Shown here one piece after another: positions 1 to 7,703 of a DNA stretch of 53,875 nucleotides. Position 1 is the first letter of the stretch. The number at the start of each line of letters is the position of its first letter. The notes under the pieces are model-generated. The model saw only the letters and a program-made list of their open reading frames with translations. It was not told the DNA's origin and did not search any database. A program made the translations under genes and the position numbers. Source of the stretch: an uncultured Ruminococcus sp. (GTDB lineage Bacteria > Bacillota > Clostridia > Oscillospirales > Acutalibacteraceae); NCBI GenBank assembly GCA_902763365.1, contig CACWRT010000018.1, positions 1 through 53,875 of the forward strand, read 5' to 3'.

Positions 1-420
1 ATTGGACTCCGTTTCACTTCATTGGAGTATTTCTATTCGGAGTTTATTTTACCATGGTTTCTTCAATTCGGCATGGCGCGGGGTTATTGGGCGGATACGG
101 CTGATACATACAATGAGGTACTTTAGTTTACCACAGATTTTACCACATTTGGCGGTGATTTTATGGTAAGATATAAAGAGTTATGTGAAATGATAAAGCC
201 TTGAAAACCGCATTAAATCAAGGAAAACGGCTATTTATCGGGGTTTTGAAATAGCCTGAATTATAATCCCGACGATGAAGAGTTTGGACAAATAAACTTA
301 GTATTCATGCGGGTTTCAGGCTATCGAACATAGAATTTGCGACCAGATTGCGACCAAATAAAGAGAACAAGCAAAGAAAATCAGGACTTCCGGTAGTTAA
401 AGTCGGGAGTCCTGTTTTAT
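1..420 (+). other. Mobile-element debris without an intact gene
   Basis: No complete gene is visible. Frame 1 is open from the window edge to a TAG at 124-126 (42 codons), so it may be the tail of an upstream gene I do not recognise. A second short plus-strand frame ends at the TAA of 352-354 with the residues CDQIATK, a tail I associate with tyrosine recombinases from Firmicute elements; a TAG lies 19 codons upstream, so only a fragment is left. ATAGCCTGAA at 251-260 is repeated inverted at 315-324. I read the stretch as decayed integrase or attachment-site sequence; this is inference. Confidence 0.3.
382..420 (+). terminator. Intrinsic terminator
   Basis: An 11-bp stem (382-392 with 404-414, one G-U type mismatch) is followed by TTTTATT. 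It would end plus-strand transcription coming from the left edge. Confidence 0.6.
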
Positions 421-440
421 TCGGAGATTCCAAAAGATAA

Positions 441-491
441 TAAAAAACAAGCAGGAGTATCAGACCGTAATGTAAGGTTGATGCTCCTGCT
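441..491 (-). terminator. Terminator of the XRE gene
   Basis: Arms 450-462 and 479-491 pair over 13 bp with one mismatch. On the minus strand they are followed by a T-rich run (449-441). The 3' arm covers the stop codon of the XRE gene, so the terminator sits right at the gene end. Confidence 0.7.
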
Positions 492-732
492 ATTTTATTT
501 CCTGTTCGGTTTTGTTGAATAGGTCACTGTCAAAGAATTCTCTGACTGAAATGCCAAGACCATCGCAAATGATCTTGATTGTAACTACTCCCGGATTTTT
601 GCTTTTTGTATTCAACAGACTGTAAATAGTTGATGGTGAAACGCCGCATAGATTTGCAAGTCCGTTTATTGTCAGATTTCTTTCTTTACAAAGCACCTTA
701 ATTCGCTCGGCTACGGCTTCTTTGGTATTCAC
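490..732 (-). CDS. XRE-family transcriptional regulator
   Basis: A small helix-turn-helix DNA-binding protein of about 80 residues. The HTH_3 pattern is clear: a scaffold helix, then 'LTINGLANLCGVSPSTIYSLL', and a C-terminal 'GLGISVREFFD', as in Cro/CI-like regulators. I place the start at a GTG (730-732) because GGGAGG lies 7 bases upstream on the minus strand; a longer reading to 762 has no ribosome site. It is divergent from the SLOG-like gene at 863. The shared 130-base intergenic region carries three copies of a GGGAYATATCG box, so it probably represses itself and the neighbour. It has no dimerisation or sensor domain, so the inducing signal is unknown. Confidence 0.85.
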   Translation of the reverse strand: MNTKEAVAERIKVLCKERNLTINGLANLCGVSPSTIYSLLNTKSKNPGVVTIKIICDGLGISVREFFDSDLFNKTEQEIK

Positions 733-778
733 TGTGTATCCTCCCACGATTATCATTACCATAATTGTATAAAAATAT

Positions 779-842
779 GGGATATATCGTGTGGGACATA
801 TCGCAAATTACAAAAATAAATGCTATAATTACGATATATCCC
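779..842. promoter_or_regulatory. Divergent control region with three operator-like boxes
   Basis: GGGATATATCG (779-789), GGGACATATCG (793-803) and the inverted CGATATATCCC (832-842) flank an extended -10 element TGCTATAAT (821-829) facing the SLOG-like gene. The third box lies at the predicted transcription start. The pattern fits operators for the adjacent XRE protein; binding itself is inferred. Confidence 0.6.
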
Positions 843-862
843 AAATATCAGGAGGATGCATT

Positions 863-1306
863 ATGTTTACTAACAAAAAGACCTGCTGTTTCTTTGGTCA
901 CCGTGAAGTTACACACAACATCAAACCAAAACTGACAGAAATAATAGAAAAGCTGATAACAGAGGACGGTGTTACAGACTTCTATGTAGGTCATCAGGGA
1001 CAGTTTGACAGTATGGTGTTTTATGTTCTGAAAGAGCTGAAAGTGAAGTATCCGAAGATCAGATACACCGTTGTCCTCGCTTATATGCCCAATGAACATA
1101 TCAAGGAGATTTACGGCGAAGATACCCTCTTCCCTGATGGTATGGAAAGCGTTCCGAAACGGTTCGCTATCAGCAAGAGAAATGATTGGATGTTAAAACA
1201 TTCGGATATTGCAGTCTTTTATGTGTGGAAGATCACTGGTGGGGCGGCAAAGTTTAAGGAAAAGGCGAAAAAGAAGGGTTTACGGATAATAGATGTACTG
1301 AATTGA
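863..1306 (+). CDS. SLOG-family (DUF1273-like) Rossmannoid protein
   Basis: A 147-residue protein beginning 'MFTNKKTCCFFGHRE'. The early 'FFGHR' motif, alternating strands and helices and the 'SDIAVFYVW..TGGAAKF' stretch near residues 110-130 match the SLOG/DUF1273 group. These are Rossmannoid proteins thought to bind nucleotides or nucleotide-derived ligands and often sit in mobile elements and conflict systems. The start is the ATG at 863, with AGGAGG 7 bases upstream and an extended -10 before that; an upstream in-frame start at 791 would lie inside the promoter. It is divergent from a small XRE regulator sharing operator-like boxes, so it is probably silent until that repressor is released. 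No catalytic function can be assigned. Confidence 0.75.
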   Translation: MFTNKKTCCFFGHREVTHNIKPKLTEIIEKLITEDGVTDFYVGHQGQFDSMVFYVLKELKVKYPKIRYTVVLAYMPNEHIKEIYGEDTLFPDGMESVPKRFAISKRNDWMLKHSDIAVFYVWKITGGAAKFKEKAKKKGLRIIDVLN

Positions 1307-1357
1307 GTTATTGTGCATTTTATTGTACATGTCATATAGAATATAAAAATACATAGC

Positions 1358-1386
1358 TTGTAAAATTATGTATAATGTGATAAAAT
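1358..1386 (+). promoter_or_regulatory. Promoter of the truncated methyltransferase gene
   Basis: TTGTAA at 1358-1363, a 17-base spacer and TAAAAT at 1381-1386, about 48 bases before the start codon. Confidence 0.45.
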
Positions 1387-1434
1387 GACTGTGTATATAA
1401 ACCTGAATGACAAAACTTAGAAAGGCTGAGCCGT

Positions 1435-2136
1435 ATGTCAGAAAAAATGATAATAGATGCTATGTGGGACGACAGTCCTGTCGATGGATCGACCGAAGTA
1501 AACTTCATTTGGTCGATCGCAAACAAATTAAGAGGTACATACCAGAGCGACAAGTACAAGGATGTTATCATTCCTATGGTCATCATTCGCCGCTTTGAGT
1601 GCGCTTTGGAGGGTAATAAGCAGGCTGTTGTGGAGCAGTACAAGAAGAACCCGAACTATCCTGCAAAGGCTATGTGCCGTGTGTCGGGGTATCAATTCTA
1701 TAATACAAGCGAATATACCCTTGCAGAGCTTGTCAATGATCCGGATCACCTTGCGGCGAATTTCAGAAGCTACATAGAAGGCTTTTCGCCTAATGTTCAG
1801 GACATTATCGCAAGTCTTGATTTCGACAAGCAGATCGATAAGATGGATAACAACAACCGTCTGCTGTCGGTGGTCAAGGCTTTTTCGGAGCTTGACCTTG
1901 ATCCTAAGACCATTGACAATGTGAAGATGGGATATATCTTTGAGGACCTGATCCGCAGATTCTCAGAAAATGCAGAAGCCGGCGATCACTACACCGGCAG
2001 AGATATTATCAAGCTCATGGTCAACATTCTGCTTGCCGAGGGATGCGAGGATATCTTCGATGATCACAAGGAAATAACCGTACTGGATAAAACCGTAGCG
2101 GGATTGATACAAAAGAAAGACTTGAAAACAGCGTAA
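1435..2136 (+). pseudogene. Truncated type I restriction methyltransferase (HsdM N-terminal part)
   Basis: A 233-residue protein with an HsdM_N domain ('NFIWSIANKLRG...DVIIPMVIIRRFECAL') and the start of the N6-adenine methyltransferase domain ('AGDHYTGRDIIKLMV' near residues 180-195, then 'ITVLD'). A complete HsdM is about 500-850 residues and continues with the SAM-binding D-P-x-C-G-T-G-G motif and the NPPF/NPPY catalytic motif; both are missing. Instead the frame runs into about 15 unrelated codons and a stop inside a terminator hairpin. A deletion or recombination has joined the 5' part to another sequence. It cannot methylate by itself. It is not a copy of the complete hsdM at 21183-22718, whose N-terminus differs. 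No hsdS or hsdR lies beside it. Confidence 0.8.
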
Positions 2137-2165
2137 ACCGCTTGTTTTCAAGCCTTTTTTCTTTT
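2121..2165 (+). terminator. Terminator at the end of the truncated hsdM
   Basis: A perfect 10-bp stem (2121-2130 with 2143-2152) is followed by CCTTTTTTCTTTT. The TAA of the truncated gene (2134-2136) lies in the loop. Confidence 0.75.
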
Positions 2166-2471
2166 GCGTATTTGGTATTTGGTGCTGTCCGGGTGGCTGC
2201 TGAAAAGCAGCTTAAGGTTTGGGTGCATAAATGAACGAACTAAAAGGAGGTTCGTGTAATTATATAGGGGTTCGTTCAAGGATTATACTGTGTGGTAGTG
2301 TTAATTCAGGTACACAAGTGGAGATAAAAAGAATAATCTTAAAGATAAGAATCAAATTTTCACACAGAGTCAGATTAATAAAATTGGTATTTACGCAAAA
2401 TTGTTGTGTGTCAACCATAGTATTTATAATCGAAAAAAAGAGAACATACGGATATATAACACACGGATATA
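2137..2471. other. Gene-free AT-rich spacer
   Basis: Between the hsdM fragment and the operon to its right I see only the terminator above, a short hairpin (about 2197-2213), and a direct repeat ACGGATATAT at 2448-2457 and 2463-2472. One plus-strand frame is open across much of it but has no recognisable domain, so I do not call it a gene. Confidence 0.5.
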
Positions 2472-5036
2472 TTATATAACTATTAGTAACTGTTCTTTAT
2501 TGATGTCATGATAAAGCGTACAGTTTTGTGCCTTGAATACTTTGACTATTTCCGAAAGCTCTCCGCCATCATCAAACAAATCCGAGATATTCTCAAAACG
2601 ATTTAGCTTTTCAGGATAAAAAGCTAGCGTTTTTTTGTTGTCGAATACAGCCGTATATAATATTTCAGCCTCGACCAGATCCTGAAAAATATGACTGCCG
2701 TAGGATAATTCCGGATTATATCCTGCTCTGCTTTCCTCCATCTCACAGATAACATCAAACCCGCTGATATCCGAAAACATCGTAGGTACTCCGAGTTCCT
2801 TTGATGAAGTCCCTATCCTTCCGGGTACCATAAGCATAAGATGTTCCTCGGAACCCCGGAAATGCCAGTTGATCTTTCCTATCAGACGCGCAACGGCAGA
2901 TTTATCATTATACGGCATATTGTAATACCCTATCGGATCAACATATACGATATAGTCAAGCTGCTCTGTTCTTGATAGTCCCATTGATGCACCCTTAGTG
3001 TGGAGCAGGATATGTTCATCTGTAATATTTTCGGGCATCGTGACCGTGTTATTTCCCTTAATCACCTGCAGCGGTCTGCACTGTAGGAGGTCTATAGTAT
3101 ATTCGCCGTCATCAGAAACATTTATCGTAAACTCTGTATCCACCGGATAATCATATTCAGATTGTATGCAAGCAAGCATCCGCCGCATACTCTCCATCAG
3201 CTTTTTATTCTTCACAAGACCCTGACAGGAAATAAATCTGATGTCACGATCTCTTCCCATTTCTCTGAGCCTTTGCTCTGCCTCGAAATCGTGCTCTAAA
3301 AGAATATTTCCAAGGTAGCGGGGAATTACGGGCAGCATTGTATCAAGGCTTACTCTTTCAAGATCATGCTTTGAGGTATTGATAACCTCAGCATTGCGCT
3401 GTGAGAATTTATGCTTGTCGGCAGCGGTCGAATATGGTGTTCTTTCAGGCATATCAAGGCTTACAAGTCTCGGATATGACCCTTCTGTCCTGTCAACGGC
3501 AGATGTTCCGAGCCCCATTACAAGTCTGAGCATACCTGTCCCCGGATCGGCAGTCTGTAAAAATCTGTAGGGACTATAGGAATAACCGACCCCTGCCGCA
3601 CAGGGCATATAGTAGGAACCGTAATACGACCCCGAGACCCTTTGAACAAGGAGCGCCATCTGCTCGTCACGCTTGTCAAGTCCCCGTCTTTTTCTGTAAT
3701 CAAGAGCAGAAAGCCCCATTGTGCTGGCATAAACGTTTTTTATTGCATTTTCAAATTCTGCAAGCCTGTCCTCATAGCTTCCTCTGTTCGCACAGAATAC
3801 AGATTCGTATTTTCCGGCAAAAGCATTGCCGAAGCCGTCCTCAAGAATACTGCTGGATCGTACTATATATGGATCCTGACCGTAGTATTCAATGATATTT
3901 CCGAACTGCTCACGCATAACATCGGAGAATTTTCCGTTCAGCAGCAGCTCTCTGAATTCCCCTGCAAGCCTGAAATAGCCCTCCTCGGTTCTCTGCTTTA
4001 TCCTCATATCCCAGAAACCGTTATCGACTATATATGTGTAGTAAACATCCGAGCCGATATAAAATGAATCATGAGGTTCAAGGGTGTTGTTTATTTCCGG
4101 CTCCCTGTTGCGGATAATAGCTCTGGACAGCAGCATACCACAGGCTTTTCCGCCTATCATTCCGGTGCCTATCATATGGCTGCGGACTTCAAAATAATCT
4201 TCCGGGGTAAAGTTTTTCTTGACCATCTGACGCATTTTTGAATCACGGGTCATCATGATATTGCACATATATTCGCATTCTTCTGATATGTCAGCTCCGG
4301 CGCTGTGCCTTATCTTTGCATTATTGAAAAAGCGATCCCATGAATCTGTATTTCTGTCATCCGTTCCACGGCGCAGCTTTCCGAGTATATTATAAAATCT
4401 GCTCGATCTTACACCGTCAGTAACAGGACGGAATTTACCTGAGTTTGGCTCAAATATATGCGGAAGAAACATAGTATCAGAATTACGGTTCCATACCTTT
4501 TCGGGACGAACGAAAATATCCTTTTCTCCCGTATAAACATCCAAAAACAGCTGAGTGGTGTCAATTATCTTATTAACGGAATGAACTGAGTGCTTTCCGC
4601 GGATAAGCGGAAAAAATGCTACTGTATCAAGCACAAAAAGGAACGGACAGGTCACTCTGAAAAAATTACCCATCATCAGGTCTGTCGCCCATGCAGTCTG
4701 TAATTCCGAAAGGCAGTCGAAAACATAAAATGCATCCCTGCCTTCTCTTTCGATCGCATTATGTATCTCCACAGTGAAGTTTTCAAAGCGATGAGAAAGC
4801 GGTATCTCAATAGTTTTTACCTCCGGTATATCTGTAATGAACGGCTCGTGTGCTGCGAACCGGAAATAGATTATCTTTCGCTTATCCTTGACTGCCTGTC
4901 TGACATACGGCTCCATAAATAATCTGAATTCACTCAGGTCTGATACTCTCCATACAACATTATCACCCAGTCTGATATTGTCCAACGCTTTATCCATCTC
5001 CGGTATGCCTGATAGTATTCTGTCAAATGCTGCCAT
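2472..5036 (-). CDS. PEP/pyruvate-binding (PPDK_N-like) protein with ATPase-like N-terminal domain
   Basis: An 854-residue protein, last gene of the operon. The middle part has the ATP-grasp-type nucleotide-binding domain of PEP synthase and pyruvate phosphate dikinase: 'PYIVRSSSILEDGFGNAFAG' near residues 390-410, and 'DLLQCRPLQ' near 655. The phosphohistidine swivel and PEP/pyruvate TIM-barrel domains of a real PEP synthase are not visible, so it should not make PEP. Residues 1-200 look like a degenerate KaiC/RecA-type fold ('AFYVFDCLSEL' resembling a Walker B strand), but I see no clean P-loop. It could be an ATP-dependent phosphotransferase or ligase acting on the operon's product. The start has AAAGGAGG 8 bases upstream; the gap to the amidotransferase gene is 24 bases. 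Domain call is firm, role unknown. Confidence 0.8.
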   Translation of the reverse strand: MAAFDRILSGIPEMDKALDNIRLGDNVVWRVSDLSEFRLFMEPYVRQAVKDKRKIIYFRFAAHEPFITDIPEVKTIEIPLSHRFENFTVEIHNAIEREGRDAFYVFDCLSELQTAWATDLMMGNFFRVTCPFLFVLDTVAFFPLIRGKHSVHSVNKIIDTTQLFLDVYTGEKDIFVRPEKVWNRNSDTMFLPHIFEPNSGKFRPVTDGVRSSRFYNILGKLRRGTDDRNTDSWDRFFNNAKIRHSAGADISEECEYMCNIMMTRDSKMRQMVKKNFTPEDYFEVRSHMIGTGMIGGKACGMLLSRAIIRNREPEINNTLEPHDSFYIGSDVYYTYIVDNGFWDMRIKQRTEEGYFRLAGEFRELLLNGKFSDVMREQFGNIIEYYGQDPYIVRSSSILEDGFGNAFAGKYESVFCANRGSYEDRLAEFENAIKNVYASTMGLSALDYRKRRGLDKRDEQMALLVQRVSGSYYGSYYMPCAAGVGYSYSPYRFLQTADPGTGMLRLVMGLGTSAVDRTEGSYPRLVSLDMPERTPYSTAADKHKFSQRNAEVINTSKHDLERVSLDTMLPVIPRYLGNILLEHDFEAEQRLREMGRDRDIRFISCQGLVKNKKLMESMRRMLACIQSEYDYPVDTEFTINVSDDGEYTIDLLQCRPLQVIKGNNTVTMPENITDEHILLHTKGASMGLSRTEQLDYIVYVDPIGYYNMPYNDKSAVARLIGKINWHFRGSEEHLMLMVPGRIGTSSKELGVPTMFSDISGFDVICEMEESRAGYNPELSYGSHIFQDLVEAEILYTAVFDNKKTLAFYPEKLNRFENISDLFDDGGELSEIVKVFKAQNCTLYHDINKEQLLIVI

Positions 5037-5060
5037 TTCAACTGCCTCCTTTACAAGTTT

Positions 5061-5768
5061 TCAGCATGAATGTTCAATAAATGCTTTGAATATTTTGCGG
5101 CTGTCCTCGTCTGCCTTATAAGAAAATTCGGGATGCCATTGAACACCCCAGATGAATTTCTTTCGCGGCATATACACAGCTTCTATCAGCCCATCTTCTG
5201 CACGAGCCATACATTCCAGTACCGGAGATAAGTCTTTGATGCTCTGATGGTGATAACTGTTCACGGTAAGTATTTGCTTTTTAAGTAATTGCCCTAAAGG
5301 TGTATCCTGCACGATCATAACCTCATGAACTGGTTTTTCATACGGCGGCGTCTGGTGATGTGTTACTGAAGTTCCGGTTTCTAAAAGAATATCCTGATAC
5401 AGAGTTCCGCCTGATGCAGCATTCATAAATTGGATACCTCTGCATATTCCAAGCAGAGGCTTGTCAAGCTCTACGGCTTTGTTCAGAACGATCGCATCCA
5501 GCTTGTCACGCAGCGTACAGGTGACGATATTGTCATATCTTTTTCTTTCTCCGTAGATCATCGGGTCAACATCCTGTCCTCCTGTCAGGAGAAATCCGCT
5601 GCATATATCCAATGCCCGACAAAACACATCCTCGTTATCCGTAAACGGAAGTACCATCGGGATCCCACCTGCATCAATGATCCCGTTCATATATCCCGGC
5701 AGCATCCATATACTTTTCTTTTCTTCATCCCAAAGGGGCATGACACCGATAATGGGTTTCATATTCAT
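5061..5768 (-). CDS. Gamma-glutamyl-gamma-aminobutyrate hydrolase family protein (peptidase C26, PuuD-like)
   Basis: A 235-residue class I glutamine-amidotransferase fold protein. The nucleophile cysteine is in 'LLGICRGIQ' (about residue 108), the histidine and glutamate in 'WGVQWHPEF' (about 209-213), and 'VNSYHHQSI' matches PuuD-type enzymes. Members hydrolyse gamma-glutamyl amides such as gamma-glutamyl-GABA, releasing glutamate, in the cytoplasm. It is embedded in a peptide-ligase operon, so the natural inference is that it cleaves a gamma-linked amide made or taken up by the pathway. The start ATG has AAGGAG 5 bases upstream; the gaps to its neighbours are 35 and 24 bases. Length and catalytic triad are complete. 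The exact substrate is not known. Confidence 0.9.
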   Translation of the reverse strand: MNMKPIIGVMPLWDEEKKSIWMLPGYMNGIIDAGGIPMVLPFTDNEDVFCRALDICSGFLLTGGQDVDPMIYGERKRYDNIVTCTLRDKLDAIVLNKAVELDKPLLGICRGIQFMNAASGGTLYQDILLETGTSVTHHQTPPYEKPVHEVMIVQDTPLGQLLKKQILTVNSYHHQSIKDLSPVLECMARAEDGLIEAVYMPRKKFIWGVQWHPEFSYKADEDSRKIFKAFIEHSC

Positions 5769-5803
5769 CTGTTCTCCTTACTTTATGTCATTCATAACAC
5801 CTG

Positions 5804-6754
5804 TCAGCGAACAGGCACCGAAGGCACTCCGGTCGGGATGATACGATACAGCGGAGTGTTGGAATATATTACCGGCTGTCCTGCATGAAAAAAGACAATA
5901 CCGTTTACGGGTGATTTGATTTCTTCAAGGATTCTGCCTGTATACGGATCTGTTATCTCTGCAAGAATATCGCCTTTCCTTACCCTTGAATTGACTCCTG
6001 CACGGCGGATGAAAAAACCGGCTGTTTCGTTTTTGACATTGACAAGCTCACTGCCCTCTATCAGTCGGGAAATATACCCCTCGTGGCAATCGTATTCAAT
6101 GATATCATGTTTGTTAAGAAAATTCAGCACGGCGTTGACTGCCTCCGATGCACTGTCATCGTCAATGCTGTCTGTAGCATTGGTATATATGGAAAACGCT
6201 TTTGTTCCCCATATCTGCCAATTATAATTTAAAGTGGTGGTGTCATACGGCTTTGCTTTTCTGCGGTAAACATATGGCAATCCGAAATCCTTTGCAAGCT
6301 CTGTATCTTCAAAGCCTGTTTTCATCATTCTTACATGAGGGATAAAGCTGCCCTGCATATAAAAGCTTGCAAATTGTATGCCATATTCATAATCGCTGAC
6401 ATTGCTGAAAACACCATCGGCTATTCTTTGAGTTGTTTCACCAAGACAATAGCCCGGAAACATCCGGTTGATATCTGTATTGTCTGTTGACCAGAATCTT
6501 TTTCCGATATTCATGGAATGCGGATTAACACAGGGAATTACCATTATTGATTTTTCTTCCCTGATCTTTCCTGTTATTTCGAGCTGTTCAAAGACAGAGA
6601 TCAGCTTTGAACATATATACACCTGTTGAATCTCATTTCCTCTTGTTGCACCGACAATGCAGACGGAATGTTCTCCGCTGCCGAAATAATAGCCCTTTAC
6701 ACGCATATTGTCCCTGTGGACCGAGCCAAGCTCAAACAGTACTTTTTCTTCCAT
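5804..6754 (-). CDS. Succinylglutamate desuccinylase/aspartoacylase-like protein lacking its zinc ligands
   Basis: A 316-residue M14-like protein of the AstE/AspA family, paralogous to the next gene upstream. Family members hold zinc with H-x-x-E and a later His. Here 'GATRGNE' replaces 'GTHGDE' (Arg38 for His, Glu41 kept), 'YGIQFAS' replaces 'IDIHAS' (Phe128 for His), and the catalytic-Glu motif 'VVEMG' is 'SIYTN'. The 'NPHSMNIGKRFW...DINRMFPG' core and the C-terminal beta domain ('GDILAEITDPYTG') are intact. I read it as a pseudoenzyme, perhaps a regulatory or substrate-binding partner of its active paralogue. GGGAGG lies 8 bases before the ATG; the gap to the upstream gene is 14 bases. Confidence 0.82.
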   Translation of the reverse strand: MEEKVLFELGSVHRDNMRVKGYYFGSGEHSVCIVGATRGNEIQQVYICSKLISVFEQLEITGKIREEKSIMVIPCVNPHSMNIGKRFWSTDNTDINRMFPGYCLGETTQRIADGVFSNVSDYEYGIQFASFYMQGSFIPHVRMMKTGFEDTELAKDFGLPYVYRRKAKPYDTTTLNYNWQIWGTKAFSIYTNATDSIDDDSASEAVNAVLNFLNKHDIIEYDCHEGYISRLIEGSELVNVKNETAGFFIRRAGVNSRVRKGDILAEITDPYTGRILEEIKSPVNGIVFFHAGQPVIYSNTPLYRIIPTGVPSVPVR

Positions 6755-6768
6755 CTGAAAAACCTCCC

Positions 6769-7698
6769 TTACGACAGTATTCTCGCAATCAGCGAGCCTT
6801 CGGAAACAATAGGATATTCACGCAGCGTAAAAACTATCCCATCCGTTTCCGAATGAATCGTTTCGTTGATTTCGCCCGTAAGGGGATCTAATATATCTCC
6901 GATATGATCTCCTTTTTTTACATTTTTCCAATGCTCAACGGCAGGAACAAATACTCCTGAGTTTCCTGCATTGATAAATGATACTTCTCCGTCCTCTGAG
7001 ATGATAGGCTCTTTTGGTGTTATGATTTCACCGTTCCATATTCCCAGCTCCTTCATCAAAGAGAAAATACCGTCAACAAGCTGGTCGCCGTATTTTTTAG
7101 TAATACGCATACCAACTCCCATTTCAACAACAAGAGTCGGTGTGCCTATGACATTGAGCGAATAAGCAAGCGTGGATTCAAGAACCGTTGCGGCAGAATG
7201 TACCCATATATAATCCATATTCAGTTTCTTTGCAAGCGGTATGAGCGTTTCCTTTGACAGCTCATTGATCCTGACCTGCGGTATCTCTTCAAGAAAGATA
7301 TTGCTTGCGTGGATATCTATGACCGCAGCACTGCCGCTGAGGTCACTGATTATTTTGGATGCGATATATTCCGGCATTGAACCGTTTTCCGAACCGGGAA
7401 ACAGTCTGTTCATATCAAGATCAAATGCAGGTATGCCTCGGGTGATAGAATCTATTCCAAGAGGATTGAGCGCAGGATAGACGTCCACTATTCCTGTCAG
7501 TCTGCTGTAGTTTTCTTTTATTCTCCGTTGCAGTTCATAGCAGACATATTGTCCCTCGAGTTCATCTCCGTGTGTTCCCGTAACAATGCTTATACGCTTT
7601 TCATTTCCGCTGAGTCCGTTTTCAGGTACAAGGCGGTTTTTCTTTATCATCAAGCTTTCATCTATCGGCAGACCGACAGATGCCACTACCTGAACCAT
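6769..7698 (-). CDS. Succinylglutamate desuccinylase/aspartoacylase family metallohydrolase
   Basis: A 309-residue zinc carboxypeptidase-fold protein predicted to remove an acyl or amino-acid group from an amide. The metal site is complete: 'GTHGDE' (His43, Glu46), 'IDIHAS' (His130), and the general-base Glu in 'LVVEMG'; substrate-binding 'LDMNRLFPG' is present. A C-terminal beta domain has 'KKGDHIGDILDPLTGEI', a pattern shared with its degenerate paralogue downstream. I start at the ATG of 7698, because AAAGGAG lies 8 bases upstream and overlaps the end of the transglutaminase gene; GTG and ATG codons just upstream sit too close to it. Tandem placement suggests a heteromeric pair. The substrate is unknown; small N-acyl amino acids or peptides are likely given the operon. 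Confidence 0.88.
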   Translation of the reverse strand: MVQVVASVGLPIDESLMIKKNRLVPENGLSGNEKRISIVTGTHGDELEGQYVCYELQRRIKENYSRLTGIVDVYPALNPLGIDSITRGIPAFDLDMNRLFPGSENGSMPEYIASKIISDLSGSAAVIDIHASNIFLEEIPQVRINELSKETLIPLAKKLNMDYIWVHSAATVLESTLAYSLNVIGTPTLVVEMGVGMRITKKYGDQLVDGIFSLMKELGIWNGEIITPKEPIISEDGEVSFINAGNSGVFVPAVEHWKNVKKGDHIGDILDPLTGEINETIHSETDGIVFTLREYPIVSEGSLIARILS

Positions 7699-7703
7699 TA
7701 TCA

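Noticed and set aside
2472..5036. Phosphoenolpyruvate synthase
   Set aside because: Only the nucleotide-binding domain matches; the phosphohistidine and PEP/pyruvate domains are not visible.
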